A stretch of DNA of 64,000 nucleotides from the NCBI RefSeq assembly GCF_013385175.1, contig NZ_JABZEO010000008.1:62001-126000 (forward strand). The letters are read 5' to 3'. Positions 9,293-20,820 of this stretch are shown here, in pieces; the stretch's first letter is position 1, and each line of letters starts with the position of its first letter. The notes beneath the pieces were generated by a model. That model had not been told where the DNA came from. It did no database searches and was given only the letters and a program-made list of their open reading frames with translations. The stretch is from Allochromatium humboldtianum (GTDB taxonomy: Bacteria > Pseudomonadota > Gammaproteobacteria > Chromatiales > Chromatiaceae). The translations under genes were made by a program, and so were the position numbers.

Positions 9293-11364
9293 TGCATCAA
9301 TGTTTGGAAATCGAAGTCCAGGTCCGGACTCGGCAACTGGAGATAATGTCCCTGGATGAATTCGGGTCGGCACATCCAGACACGCCGCAGATCGTCCGGA
9401 CCGTCGATGCCGGGCACGATCAAGGAAATATCCTGTGAGCGAAATGCCTGAACCACGTTCGGCAGATAGGCCGGATCCGTCGCCCGCCCAGCCTCGATAG
9501 TCAACTTGGCGAGCCTGACACCCAGCTTCGCCAGCAACTGCGCCTCGTCCTCGCGACCCATGACGCCGGCGGCACAGACCTCGATGTCCTGTTCGGCCAG
9601 ACGCGCAAAGATGGATTCGGCCTCGGCGCGTCGCCGCTGAATCTCCGCGATCTGGAACTCCAGCACGGTGCGCGTATGGAGCGGGGCGATATGGGTCCGT
9701 TGCTGTCTCAACCAATTCCACCAATCCGAGATCGCCAATGTGGTGAGGTTCTGATGTACCAGCAGCCGAGGCAGCGCCCCCAAGCCGGCCTGCTCGGCCA
9801 GGGTCTGCCAGGTACGTTGCAACACCCAACGGTCGATCTTCGACGTGAGTTCGGCGCGTGCGGCGACGGTCAGGAAATCCGCCGGCGAGAGTTCCTCTCC
9901 ACCGATGGTCCGCAACCGGACCTGCGCCTCGTAGAGGCCCTCGGCATGGGGATCGACCGGCAGGATCGGCTGAAAGAGCAAGCGTAGTCCATCCTGCTCC
10001 AGGGCGGTCCTGACCAGACGCTTGATCACGGCCTCGGTCATGACGGTCGCGCTCTCCGTGGTGACGGGCGACCAGAAGTGCACCCGATCGCCGCCCGCCT
10101 GAGCGGCGCTCCGAACCGCCAGCTCGACGCGCGCCAGCAAGGCGGACAGATCCGCCGGCGGCGGATTGAAACAGGACACACCGATGCTCAGCGTCATCGG
10201 CTGAATGTTGGCCGAGTCGCGCGGTGCGAGGCCCTTAACATGCTCGTGCAACTGATCGGCCAGTGCCTGGAGCTTCTCGGGACCATCGCGCCTGACCAGA
10301 ATGGCATAGCGGAAATCGTCCAGGCGCGTGGCCGCCTCGTTCACGTTCAGATGTCGCCCCAACACCTGCTCCAGCTCGCGCAGCCGGCGCTCGAGTCCGC
10401 CGTGGCCCAAGCGTTCGAGGAGGCGGCGGCCCGAATCCAGATCCAGCAGCAGGAGCCCTTGGCGTTCGCTGCCCGGCGCCCAGTTTTGAAGTAGATGCTC
10501 CAGATACGACATGAAGACCTCGCGCGGCAGGAAGCCGCGCGCACTCTCACGACGATTGGCCAGCCGGAACCGATCCTGGAGCCAGCGAGACAGACGCAGT
10601 TGTCGCTCGATCGCCGCGACCAGGGCGTCGCGCCCAGCCGACATCGGGACGAAGCCATCGCCGCCGGCCCTGAGCGCCCACAACTGCCGGATCGGATCTG
10701 TCTCGTCGGTCAGAAAGAGGATCGGCAGACCATGGAACTGCTCGTCGTCGCGAATGATGGCCGCCAGCTCGATGCCCGACACCTGCGAGAAGTTCATCTC
10801 CAGCAGCAGCAGGTTCGGCCTGAAGGCCGCCATGCGCGCCAGGAGCTTCATGGGGTCGCTGAGGATCAGCGTCTTCATGCCGACGGCGGCGAGCATGTGC
10901 GACAGGCGTCGACCCGCGTCGGGATTCTCCACCGCCAGGAGGATGCGATAGCGCGAGGCTTCCAGGAAGCCGCACAGGGCCAGGATCCGACTGGCGAGCC
11001 GCCGCACCGATACCAATCTGGGGACATAGCTGACGAGACCGGCCCGTCGAGCCGCGAGACGGCGCGCGAGCGTCTCCTCGCCACGCTCCTGATCGGCGGC
11101 CAGACCGATCAGACTCGGGCGCCGGCGCGTGGATTCGGCGATCCGCTCACACAGGGCCTTGAGCCGTTCCTCACCGGGAATCAGAGCGAGATCGAGCACG
11201 ACGACCTCGGGGGCGCACTCGGCCAGGGTCTGCATGAGACGCTCGACATCCTCGAACACCTCGACCCGGACGCCGTGCGCTTCGAGCAGGGGGCGCAAGG
11301 ATTCGGTCAGCGTGGTTTGCGTGCTCAACACATGGACGTAGCCACTGGGTCCGGTACTGGTCAT
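9289..11364 (-). CDS. Receiver-GGDEF-EAL protein with degenerate catalytic motifs
   Basis: A 691-residue cytoplasmic signalling protein. Two receiver-like domains fill the first 280 residues (PEVVVLDLAL and PNLLLLEMNF are the acceptor strands; the second has Glu where Asp is usual). A GGDEF-like domain follows, with LLLLDLDSGRRL and, where GGDEF should be, only DDFRYAIL. The EAL-like C-terminal domain reads YEAQVRL in place of EALLR and ends FIQGHYLQLPSP. Both catalytic centres look lost, so it is more likely a c-di-GMP-binding or scaffold protein than an enzyme. It resembles FimX-type degenerate proteins in layout, but that comparison is inference. The partner zinc-ribbon gene overlaps its stop. 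Confidence 0.85.
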   Translation of the reverse strand: MTSTGPSGYVHVLSTQTTLTESLRPLLEAHGVRVEVFEDVERLMQTLAECAPEVVVLDLALIPGEERLKALCERIAESTRRRPSLIGLAADQERGEETLARRLAARRAGLVSYVPRLVSVRRLASRILALCGFLEASRYRILLAVENPDAGRRLSHMLAAVGMKTLILSDPMKLLARMAAFRPNLLLLEMNFSQVSGIELAAIIRDDEQFHGLPILFLTDETDPIRQLWALRAGGDGFVPMSAGRDALVAAIERQLRLSRWLQDRFRLANRRESARGFLPREVFMSYLEHLLQNWAPGSERQGLLLLDLDSGRRLLERLGHGGLERRLRELEQVLGRHLNVNEAATRLDDFRYAILVRRDGPEKLQALADQLHEHVKGLAPRDSANIQPMTLSIGVSCFNPPPADLSALLARVELAVRSAAQAGGDRVHFWSPVTTESATVMTEAVIKRLVRTALEQDGLRLLFQPILPVDPHAEGLYEAQVRLRTIGGEELSPADFLTVAARAELTSKIDRWVLQRTWQTLAEQAGLGALPRLLVHQNLTTLAISDWWNWLRQQRTHIAPLHTRTVLEFQIAEIQRRRAEAESIFARLAEQDIEVCAAGVMGREDEAQLLAKLGVRLAKLTIEAGRATDPAYLPNVVQAFRSQDISLIVPGIDGPDDLRRVWMCRPEFIQGHYLQLPSPDLDFDFQTLMQ

Positions 11365-11471
11365 CGGCGCTCTGTCACCTGCTGCGATTGGTTCGATCTG
11401 GACCGGAAATTGTAGAGAGATTCGGGCGTCTATTGAAATCGCGATCTCCTTTCGTTAGCTTGCCTGTCTGA

Positions 11472-13649
<2,178 letters not shown>

Positions 13650-13664
13650 CCGAGGGAGGCACGC

Positions 13665-14627
13665 ATGGACACCCAGGCCACCGATTTCCATCCCATCACC
13701 GAACCCTTCGCGGTCCATGAGCTGATCGTCGACAACGGCCATCGGCTCTATGTGGAGGAATGCGGCCGCCCCGACGGCATTCCGGCCATCTTTCTGCACG
13801 GCGGACCGGGCGCGGGGTGCGAGCCGGCGCATCGCGGTTTCTTCGATCCCGAGCGCTACCGGGCGGTGCTGTTCGATCAGCGCGGCTGCGGGCGCTCGAC
13901 GCCGCACGCCTCGCTCATGGCCAATACCACCTGGGATCTGGTCTCGGACATGGAACTGATTCGTCAGCAACTCGGGATCGAGCGCTGGCTGGTGTTCGGC
14001 GGTTCCTGGGGGTCGACGCTGGCGCTGGCCTATGCCGAGACCTATCCGGAACGGGTCTCCGCTCTGATCGTGCGCGGGATCTTTCTCTGTCGTCCGCAGG
14101 AGATCCGCTGGTTCTATCAGGAGGGGGCGAACTGGGCGTTTCCCGATCTCTGGGAGGATTTCCTGGCGCCGATCCCGAAGGACGAGCGCAGCGATCTGCT
14201 CGGGGCCTATCACGCGCGGCTCACCAGCGATGACGAAGCCGTTCGGCTGGAGGCGGCGCGCGCCTGGTCGATTTGGGAGGGGCGTACCGCGACCTTGCTC
14301 GCCAATCCCAATGTCCAGGCCCATTTCGCCGATCCGCACGTGGCCCTGAGTCTGGCGCGCATCGAGAGCCATTATTTCGTCAACGGGGCTTTTCTGGCGC
14401 CGGATCAACTGCTGCGCGACGCGCATCGGCTGGCCAATATTCCCGGCGTGATCGTCCAGGGACGCTATGACCTCATCTGTCCCATGCGCTCGGCCTGGGA
14501 GCTGCATCAGGCTTGGCCGACGGCTGAATTGCAGGTCGTCCCGGATGCCGGGCACTCGGCCTTCGAGCCGGGGATTCGTCGTGCCTTGGTGGCGGCAACC
14601 AATCGCTTCGCGCGCGAGCCGGCATGA
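13665..14627 (+). CDS. pip: Proline iminopeptidase
   Basis: A 320-residue alpha/beta-hydrolase that releases N-terminal proline from peptides. It has the oxyanion-region [15 protein letters not shown], the nucleophile elbow GGSWGS (Ser114), and the Asp (QGRYDLICP) and His (PDAGHSAFE) of the triad. The length is standard. A GAGGGAGG ribosome-binding site follows the thiC stop by 3 bp, and the stop overlaps dtd by 4 bp, so thiC-pip-dtd may be one transcript although pip has no thiamine role. Confidence 0.93.
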   Translation: MDTQATDFHPITEPFAVHELIVDNGHRLYVEECGRPDGIPAIFLHGGPGAGCEPAHRGFFDPERYRAVLFDQRGCGRSTPHASLMANTTWDLVSDMELIRQQLGIERWLVFGGSWGSTLALAYAETYPERVSALIVRGIFLCRPQEIRWFYQEGANWAFPDLWEDFLAPIPKDERSDLLGAYHARLTSDDEAVRLEAARAWSIWEGRTATLLANPNVQAHFADPHVALSLARIESHYFVNGAFLAPDQLLRDAHRLANIPGVIVQGRYDLICPMRSAWELHQAWPTAELQVVPDAGHSAFEPGIRRALVAATNRFAREPA

Positions 14628-15061
14628 TCGGTCTGCTGCAACGGGTCAGCGAGGCGCGGGTGGTGGTCGCGGGCGAGGCGGTCGGCGCCATAGAGCGCGG
14701 GTTGCTGGTGCTGGTGGGCGTGCAGCGCGGCGACGACGAGGCACGCGCCGAGCGGTTGCTGGAGCGGCTGCTCGGCTATCGGGTCTTTCCCGATGCGCAG
14801 GATCGCATGAACCTGAGTCTGCGCGACATCGACGGCGGTCTGCTGCTGGTGCCGCAGTTCACGCTCGCCGCCGACACCAAAAAGGGCACGCGCGCCAGCT
14901 TCACGTCAGCCGCGCCGCCCGACGAGGGTGAACGGCTATTCGATCATCTGGTCGAGCGCGCACGTGCCGCCCATCCCAGAGTCGCCACAGGTCGGTTCGG
15001 GGCCGACATGCAGGTCGGCCTGATCAACGACGGCCCCGTGACCTTCTGGCTCGAAACCTGA
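14624..15061 (+). CDS. dtd: D-aminoacyl-tRNA deacylase
   Basis: A 145-residue Dtd-type proofreading enzyme that hydrolyses D-amino acids from mischarged tRNA. The two active-site motifs are [12 protein letters not shown] (about residues 84-95; the family usually has SQFTL, so a Pro replaces the Ser) and [12 protein letters not shown] at the C-terminus, which carries the chirality-checking Gly-Pro pair. The ATGA overlap with pip suggests translational coupling. The Ser-to-Pro change next to the substrate-binding Gln is a small oddity; the family call is firm. Confidence 0.93.
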   Translation: MIGLLQRVSEARVVVAGEAVGAIERGLLVLVGVQRGDDEARAERLLERLLGYRVFPDAQDRMNLSLRDIDGGLLLVPQFTLAADTKKGTRASFTSAAPPDEGERLFDHLVERARAAHPRVATGRFGADMQVGLINDGPVTFWLET

Positions 15062-15157
15062 CTGGAGTCCAGCAAACGTCCTTGGCGATCCGAATGCTCC
15101 GATGGTCTGTCTGGTGGCCACGTTCGTCGATGCCCCCCAGTCGATCGAAAACGCGCT

Positions 15158-16762
15158 TCAGACCGTACCCTCACGCCTGGACTCGGCCAACGCCCGATGC
15201 ATCTGAATATTGAGCATCCGCATGGTCGCACCAATGGCGGCGAACACCTGATTGGCATGGACGCCACGGGTCCGTAGCTCACCGCGCTCGGTCTGCCAGG
15301 TGATACTGCATTCGGTGAGCGCGTCGGTCCGCCCCCCCTTGGGAATGCGAACCTCATAATCGATCAGCGGCGGCAGCCCCAGCCCCTGACGCTTGAGGAT
15401 GCGCCCGAGCGCATTGGTGAAGGCATCGAAGCCGCCATTGCCCGCGCCCGTGCCGGTGAAGACCTGATCGCCGAGTCGGATCTTGATCCCGGCCATCGAC
15501 TCCAGATCCAGGCTCGACGAGACCGTGCAGGACAACAGCTCGGCATGGTCGTAGTCCTTGCTCTCCAGCACCTCGGCGATGATGAAGGGCAGATCCTCAG
15601 TCGTGATGGTCTTCTTGGAATCCCCCAGCTCGACGATGCGCTGCAAGACCTTGCGCTGATTCTCCTCCGACAGCTCGATGTCGAGCCGTTCCAGATTCTT
15701 GGCCAGCGACGCCTTGCCGGCGAGCTTGCCGAGCGCATATTTACGCCGCCGCGCAAAGCGCTCGGGCGAGAGCCGGCTGTGATAGAGGCTGCCCTTCTTG
15801 TCGCCATCGGCATGGATGCCGGCGGTCTGGGTGAAGACATCCGCCCCGACGATCGGCGCATTGTCGCTGATCCGCTTGCCCGAAAAGGACTCGACCAGCT
15901 CGCTGACGCGCGCCAGATGGGTTTCGTCGATCCCGAGTGCGCAGTCGAGCTGATCGCGCAGATTGACCGCGACCTCGGCCAGCGACGCATTCCCCGCTCG
16001 CTCGCCGAGACAATTGACCGTGCAGTGGACCGCCGCCGCGCCGGCCTGGACGGCCGCCAGCACATTGGCGGTCGCCAGCCCGTAGTCGTTGTGCGGATGG
16101 AAATCGAACTGGAGCGACGGAAAACGCCCAACCATGTCCGAGATCGCGGTGAAGACCTGATCCGGCGTCATCACCCCGAGCGTGTCGGGCAGCATGAAAT
16201 GTCCGATCCCGACATCGGCCAAGCGCTCGACCAACCCATAGACATAGTCCGGGTTGTCGCGATAGCCGTTCGACCAATCCTCCAGATAGAGATTGACGCA
16301 CAACCCCTGCGACTGCGCCAGCGCGATGGTCGCGCGCACGTCGGCGACATGCTCATCGAGCGTCTTGCCGAGCTGACCGCGACAGTGCTTCTCGCTGCCC
16401 TTGGCCAACAGGTTGAGCACCTGACCACCGGCCCGCCGGATCCAGTCCACGCTCGCCCCGCCATCGACGAACCCCAGCACCTCGACCCGCTCGGCCAGTC
16501 CGCGCTCCCTGGCCCAGTCGATGATCTGGGCCACGGCGCTGGCCTCGCCCGAGGAGACGCGGGCCGAAGCGACCTCGATCCGGTCGACCCGCACCTGTTC
16601 GAGCAAGACCTTGGCGATGTTGAGCTTCTCGGCCGGCGCGAATGACACGCCCTGAGTCTGTTCCCCGTCGCGCAGCGTGGTGTCCATGATCAGGACACGC
16701 TGTCCGGATAGCTTCCGCGCCGGCTCGTTCACGACCGACGCCTTCAGAACCGAATCCGTCAT
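15158..16762 (-). CDS. cimA: Citramalate synthase-like acyltransferase
   Basis: A 534-residue member of the 2-isopropylmalate/homocitrate/citramalate synthase family. The metal- and acyl-CoA-binding N-terminal motif is DTTLRDGEQTQGVSFAPAEK, where LeuA has GEQSPG. The metal-binding FHPHNDYGLA and the C-terminal regulatory region with SGKRISDNAPIVG and YEVRIPKGGRTDAL are also present. From memory these blocks closely resemble Leptospira-type (R)-citramalate synthase, which condenses pyruvate and acetyl-CoA to start threonine-independent isoleucine synthesis. Its start overlaps the thrC stop by 4 bp. Homocitrate or isopropylmalate synthase activity is the alternative. Confidence 0.8.
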   Translation of the reverse strand: MTDSVLKASVVNEPARKLSGQRVLIMDTTLRDGEQTQGVSFAPAEKLNIAKVLLEQVRVDRIEVASARVSSGEASAVAQIIDWARERGLAERVEVLGFVDGGASVDWIRRAGGQVLNLLAKGSEKHCRGQLGKTLDEHVADVRATIALAQSQGLCVNLYLEDWSNGYRDNPDYVYGLVERLADVGIGHFMLPDTLGVMTPDQVFTAISDMVGRFPSLQFDFHPHNDYGLATANVLAAVQAGAAAVHCTVNCLGERAGNASLAEVAVNLRDQLDCALGIDETHLARVSELVESFSGKRISDNAPIVGADVFTQTAGIHADGDKKGSLYHSRLSPERFARRRKYALGKLAGKASLAKNLERLDIELSEENQRKVLQRIVELGDSKKTITTEDLPFIIAEVLESKDYDHAELLSCTVSSSLDLESMAGIKIRLGDQVFTGTGAGNGGFDAFTNALGRILKRQGLGLPPLIDYEVRIPKGGRTDALTECSITWQTERGELRTRGVHANQVFAAIGATMRMLNIQMHRALAESRREGTV

Positions 16763-18156
16763 GCCGCAGACACCGCCTCGAGCGTCGCCTCGATGTGTCC
16801 CTTCACGGCCTCAGCGGTCGCCTCCAACTCGGCACAACGCGCCTCCTTCTCCAGCAGACCCTGGAGCGAGGGCGGCGGCGGCGCCTCACACCCGATGGCC
16901 TGGACGACGGCTTCACCGAACTTGGCCGGATGCGCGGTGGCCAGACACACGGCCTCGGGCAGATCACGCGCCGCGCGCACCCCGACGGCGGTATGCGGAC
17001 AGAGGATGTAACCGCTCGCCTCATAGGTCGCGCGGATCTGGTCGAGCGTCTCGGCATCGCTCACAGCCACCGCGTCGAAGTCGGCCTGGGCCTGACGATG
17101 CCGCTCGGCAGAGACTTCGAGCCGTCCGGTGCGCTTGAGATCGTCGAGCAGCGCGCACACCCGCGCCTGATCGCCGTCGTGCAGATAATAGAGATAGCGC
17201 TCGAAGTTGGAGGCGATCTGGATGTCCATCGCCGGGCTGAGCGTCTGATGCACGGCGTCCTCGACGGCATAGACGCCGCTGTGGATGAAACGGGTCAGGA
17301 TGTCGTTGCGATTGGTGGCGATGACGAGGCGATCGATCGGCAGCCCCATGCGCTTGGCCAGATAGCCGGCGAAGACATCGCCGAAGTTGCCCGTCGGCAC
17401 CGAGAAGCTGACCCGGCGTTCGGTATCGCCGCCCGTGATCCGGCCCCAGGCATAGAAGTAGTAGACGGTCTGCGCCAGGATGCGCGCCCAGTTGATCGAG
17501 TTGACTGCACCGAGCCGATAGGCCGACTTGAAGGGCAGGTCGTTGAACAGTGTCTTGACGATGTTTTGCGCGTCGTCGAAGGTGCCGCGCACCGCGACAT
17601 TGTGGACATTGCCGTCCAGCACCGTGGTCATCTGCCGTTCCTGGATCGGCGAGACCCGGCCCTTGGGATGCAGGATGAAGATCTGGATGCGCTCCTTGCC
17701 GCGCACGCCATAGATGGCCGCCGAGCCGGTGTCGCCCGAAGTGGCGCCGACGATGTTGAGCCGACCGCCCTCGCGTTCGAGCAGATACTCGAACAGGTTG
17801 CCAAGCCATTGCAGCGCCACGTCCTTGAAGGCCGCCGTCGGACCGTGGAAGAGTTCGAGGATGCGCGTCTCGCCCGCCGCCGCCACAGGCGTGACTTCGG
17901 GATGACTGAAGGTCGCATACGAGCGATTGATCAGCGCCTTCAGATCGGCGCGCGGGATCTCGTCACCAATGAAAAGTGTCGACACTTCGAGCGCCAGATC
18001 CTGGAAGCTCAAGTCCGCCCAGGCGCGCAGTCGCGCTGGTTCCAGGACGGGTATATCGGACGGAACCAGCAAACCGCCATCGGTCGCCAGCCCCATCATC
18101 ACGGCTTGCGCGAAACCGATCGGCTCGATTCCGCCGCGGGTACTGATGTAATGCAT
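16759..18156 (-). CDS. thrC: Threonine synthase
   Basis: A 465-residue PLP enzyme that converts O-phosphohomoserine to threonine. Landmarks are MHYISTRGG at the N-terminus, the PLP-lysine motif HGPTAAFKDVALQ, and the phosphate-binding GATSGDTGSAA. The length fits the long (fold-type II, yeast/E. coli-like) threonine synthase. It is the first gene of a two-gene unit with the citramalate synthase-like gene, coupled by an ATGA overlap. The pairing is notable because threonine and citramalate are the two alternative entries into isoleucine synthesis. Confidence 0.95.
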   Translation of the reverse strand: MHYISTRGGIEPIGFAQAVMMGLATDGGLLVPSDIPVLEPARLRAWADLSFQDLALEVSTLFIGDEIPRADLKALINRSYATFSHPEVTPVAAAGETRILELFHGPTAAFKDVALQWLGNLFEYLLEREGGRLNIVGATSGDTGSAAIYGVRGKERIQIFILHPKGRVSPIQERQMTTVLDGNVHNVAVRGTFDDAQNIVKTLFNDLPFKSAYRLGAVNSINWARILAQTVYYFYAWGRITGGDTERRVSFSVPTGNFGDVFAGYLAKRMGLPIDRLVIATNRNDILTRFIHSGVYAVEDAVHQTLSPAMDIQIASNFERYLYYLHDGDQARVCALLDDLKRTGRLEVSAERHRQAQADFDAVAVSDAETLDQIRATYEASGYILCPHTAVGVRAARDLPEAVCLATAHPAKFGEAVVQAIGCEAPPPPSLQGLLEKEARCAELEATAEAVKGHIEATLEAVSAA

Positions 18157-18226
18157 TGTGTTCTCTACAAGGTGACTAGGGTTCCGGATACGCCGCTCTC
18201 ACGGCGAATATCGATGGATTGAAACG

Positions 18227-18256
18227 TTGACAGCACGCCAAGCGCGACCAGACAAT
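18227..18256 (+). promoter_or_regulatory. Possible sigma-70 promoter for the DUF4212/symporter unit
   Basis: TTGACA (18227-18232) is followed after 18 bp by GACAAT (18251-18256), a 4/6 match to the -10 consensus, about 170 bp upstream of the first gene. The rest of the 273-bp thrC/DUF4212 gap shows nothing else I can name. Confidence 0.3.
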
Positions 18257-18429
18257 GCCGACAATCCGATCGATAAGGCAGAACGAAACGGATGCATCAT
18301 AACCAACGAGGGGGCTTCTGCCATGTTTTAAGCGCACCGATCCGCGTCCCGGCGGTCCTCGGCTGCGCGCGCCCCGTCACCCCGCCCTTTCACGGCTCAT
18401 ACCGCAAACCTTGAACGGAGTGACATGAC

Positions 18430-18687
18430 ATGACACCTGACAAGCGTGCGGACTATTGGAGAGCGAATCTTCGCTATCTAACAGTCCTATTGATCGTCTG
18501 GTTCATCGTTTCCTACGGCTTCGGCATTCTGCTCGTCGAACCGCTGAACGCCATCCATCTCGGCGGCTACCCGCTCGGCTTCTGGTTCGCCCAGCAGGGT
18601 TCGATCTATGTCTTCGTGGCGTTGATCTTCGTCTACGCGGCCTTGATGAATCGTCTCGACAAAGAATTCGACGTCGGCGAAGAGTGA
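18430..18687 (+). CDS. DUF4212 small membrane subunit of a sodium:solute symporter
   Basis: An 85-residue protein with two hydrophobic helices (about residues 16-36 and 50-72) separated by VEPLNAIHLGGYPLGFWFAQQ, the DUF4212 hallmark. This family is nearly always encoded directly before an SSS-family permease, as here (12-bp gap), and is presumed to be its small partner subunit. A CGGAGTGAC ribosome-binding site precedes the ATG. The tail LDKEFDVGEE is acidic. The partnership is inferred from context. Confidence 0.9.
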   Translation: MTPDKRADYWRANLRYLTVLLIVWFIVSYGFGILLVEPLNAIHLGGYPLGFWFAQQGSIYVFVALIFVYAALMNRLDKEFDVGEE

Positions 18688-18699
18688 GGAAACGACCCA

Positions 18700-20499
18700 A
18701 TGACCCCACTTGAACTCTGGACCTATTCCATCGTCGGCCTGACCTTCGCGATCTATATCGGCATCGCGATCTGGGCACGCGCCGGCTCCACCAGTGAATT
18801 CTACGTCGCCGGCGGCGGCGTGCATCCGGTCGCCAATGGCATGGCGACGGCGGCCGACTGGATGTCGGCGGCCTCCTTCATCTCCATGGCCGGCATGCTC
18901 GCCTTCGGCGGCTACGGCGGCTCGGTGTTCCTGATGGGCTGGACCGGCGGCTATGTGCTGCTGGCCCTGCTCCTGGCGCCCTATCTGCGCAAGTTCGGCA
19001 AGTTCACGGTGCCCGAATTCATCGGCGACCGCTACTATGCCAACTCGGCGCGCGTGGTGGCCGTCATCTGTCTGATCCTGGCCTCCGTGACCTACGTCAT
19101 CGGCCAGATGACGGGTATCGGCGTGGCCTTCGGACGCTTCCTCGGCATCTCCTACGAGATGGGCATCCTGGCCGGCATGGGTATCGTCGCCGTCTACGCC
19201 ATCCTCGGCGGCATGAAGGGCATCACCTATACCCAGATCGCGCAGTACGTGGTGCTGATCTTCGCCTACACCATCCCGGCGATCTTCATCTCGCTGAATC
19301 TGACCGGCAACCCCATCCCGCAACTGGGTCTGGGCAGCACCTATATCGGCGACGACAGCGGTGTCTCACTGCTGGCCAAGCTCGATCAGGTCGTGAGCGA
19401 CCTCGGGTTCAAGGAATATACCACCCAGGTGATGGGCAGCACGCTCAACATGTTCGTCTACACCCTGTCGCTGATGATCGGTACCGCCGGTCTGCCGCAC
19501 GTCATCATCCGCTTCTTCACCGTGCCCAAGGTTGCCGATGCGCGCTATTCGGCCGGCTGGGCGCTGGTCTTCATCGCCATCCTCTACACCACGGCTCCGG
19601 CGGTCGGCGCCATGGCGCGTCTGAACCTGATGGACACCATCCAGATCGGCCCGGTCGGCGAGGAAACCGGCAATCTGGTCTACGACGAGCGTCCGGATTG
19701 GTTCAAGCGTTGGGAGACCACCGGCCTCCTGAAGTTCGAGGACAAGAACGGCGACGGTCGTATCCAGTACTACGACGACAAGAACGCCGAGTTCGCCGCC
19801 AAGGCCGAGTCCTTCGGCTGGAAAGGCAACGAGATGGTCACGGTCAACAACGATATCATGGTGTTGGCCAACCCCGAGATCGCTCAATTGCCTAACTGGG
19901 TGATCGCCCTGGTGGTCGCCGGCGGTCTGGCGGCGGCGCTCTCGACAGCCGCCGGTCTGCTGCTGGCCATCTCCTCGGCGATCTCGCACGACCTGCTCAA
20001 GGGCGTGTTCATGCCGCAGATCACCGAGAAGAACGAGCTGATGGCCGGGCGTCTGTCCATGATCGGCGCCATCATCCTCGCGGGCTATCTCGGCATGAAT
20101 CCACCCGGATTCGCGGCGGGAACCGTGGCCATCGCCTTCGGTCTGGCGGCCTCCTCGATCTTCCCCGCACTCATGCTCGGCATCTTCGCCAAGCGCATGA
20201 ACAAGCAGGGGGCGATCGCGGGCATGGTCGCCGGTATCACCGTGACCCTGCTCTATGTGTTCCAGCACAAGGGCATCCTCTTCATTCCGGGTACCGACTT
20301 CCTGCTGCCCGACATGGGGATGGGCGCCAACTGGTTCTTCGGCATCACGCCCGAGGCCTTCGGCGCGATTGGCGCAGTGGCGAACTTCCTGGTCGCTGCG
20401 CTGGTCGCCGCGCTCACGGCCCCGCCGCCGGAGCACATCCAGCATCTGGTCGAGGACGTGCGCATCCCGCGTGGCGCCGGCGCCGCCACGGGTCATTGA
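18700..20499 (+). CDS. Sodium:solute symporter (VC_2705/ActP-like) with EF-hand-like insert
   Basis: A 599-residue SSS-family permease with about 13 hydrophobic helices. The relatives are organic-acid (acetate-like) transporters. GGGVHPVANGMATAADWMSAASFI near the N-terminus and GTAGLPHVIIRFFTVP in the middle are typical of this branch. A soluble loop of about 75 residues between helices contains D348-K-N350-G-D352-G-R-I-Q-Y-Y-D359, which has the spacing of an EF-hand calcium loop. It is co-transcribed with the DUF4212 gene and ends at a strong intrinsic terminator. The substrate is not determined; acetate uptake would suit the PHB metabolism encoded nearby. Confidence 0.9.
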   Translation: MTPLELWTYSIVGLTFAIYIGIAIWARAGSTSEFYVAGGGVHPVANGMATAADWMSAASFISMAGMLAFGGYGGSVFLMGWTGGYVLLALLLAPYLRKFGKFTVPEFIGDRYYANSARVVAVICLILASVTYVIGQMTGIGVAFGRFLGISYEMGILAGMGIVAVYAILGGMKGITYTQIAQYVVLIFAYTIPAIFISLNLTGNPIPQLGLGSTYIGDDSGVSLLAKLDQVVSDLGFKEYTTQVMGSTLNMFVYTLSLMIGTAGLPHVIIRFFTVPKVADARYSAGWALVFIAILYTTAPAVGAMARLNLMDTIQIGPVGEETGNLVYDERPDWFKRWETTGLLKFEDKNGDGRIQYYDDKNAEFAAKAESFGWKGNEMVTVNNDIMVLANPEIAQLPNWVIALVVAGGLAAALSTAAGLLLAISSAISHDLLKGVFMPQITEKNELMAGRLSMIGAIILAGYLGMNPPGFAAGTVAIAFGLAASSIFPALMLGIFAKRMNKQGAIAGMVAGITVTLLYVFQHKGILFIPGTDFLLPDMGMGANWFFGITPEAFGAIGAVANFLVAALVAALTAPPPEHIQHLVEDVRIPRGAGAATGH

Positions 20500-20529
20500 T
20501 CGGCCTCGGCCGCGCTTGACCTGAAAACG

Positions 20530-20553
20530 AGCCCCGCTTCGGCGGGGCTTTTT
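20530..20553 (+). terminator. Rho-independent terminator after the symporter
   Basis: AGCCCCGC (20530-20537), a TTCG tetraloop, then GCGGGGCT (20542-20549) running into TTTTT. This is a perfect 8-bp GC-rich stem with a U tail, 31 bp after the symporter stop. Confidence 0.95.
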
Positions 20554-20673
20554 CGTGGTGCGAGATCAACCGCTATCCGGGCGTGGTTGTAATCGATACG
20601 CCCGACCCAAACCTCGGACTCCGGCGCCATCCGGTGCGCCATTCATCAGGCGATCTTCAGAGAGGTGACGATC

Positions 20674-20820
20674 ATGGCCAATGGCTCTTCCCTGGCGGCG
20701 ATGGAATTGATGGTGTTCCTCGGGCTGGTCGGCTGGCTGCTCTACTATCAGTACTCGAACTCGCGCAGCGACTCCAGCCAACCCAAGTCGAGCGACGAGA
20801 CACCGAAAGAATCCGACTGA
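20674..20820 (+). CDS. Small single-pass membrane protein (48 aa)
   Basis: A 48-codon frame starting MANGSSLAAMELMVFLGLVG, preceded by AGAGGTGACGATC as ribosome-binding site. One hydrophobic helix (about residues 8-27, ending WLLYYQY) is followed by a polar Ser/Asp/Lys-rich tail (SRSDSSQPKSSDE). It lies between the symporter terminator and the diguanylate cyclase, on the same strand as both. The clean start site and the membrane-protein pattern make it a likely real small protein. I do not recognise the family. Confidence 0.6.
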   Translation: MANGSSLAAMELMVFLGLVGWLLYYQYSNSRSDSSQPKSSDETPKESD

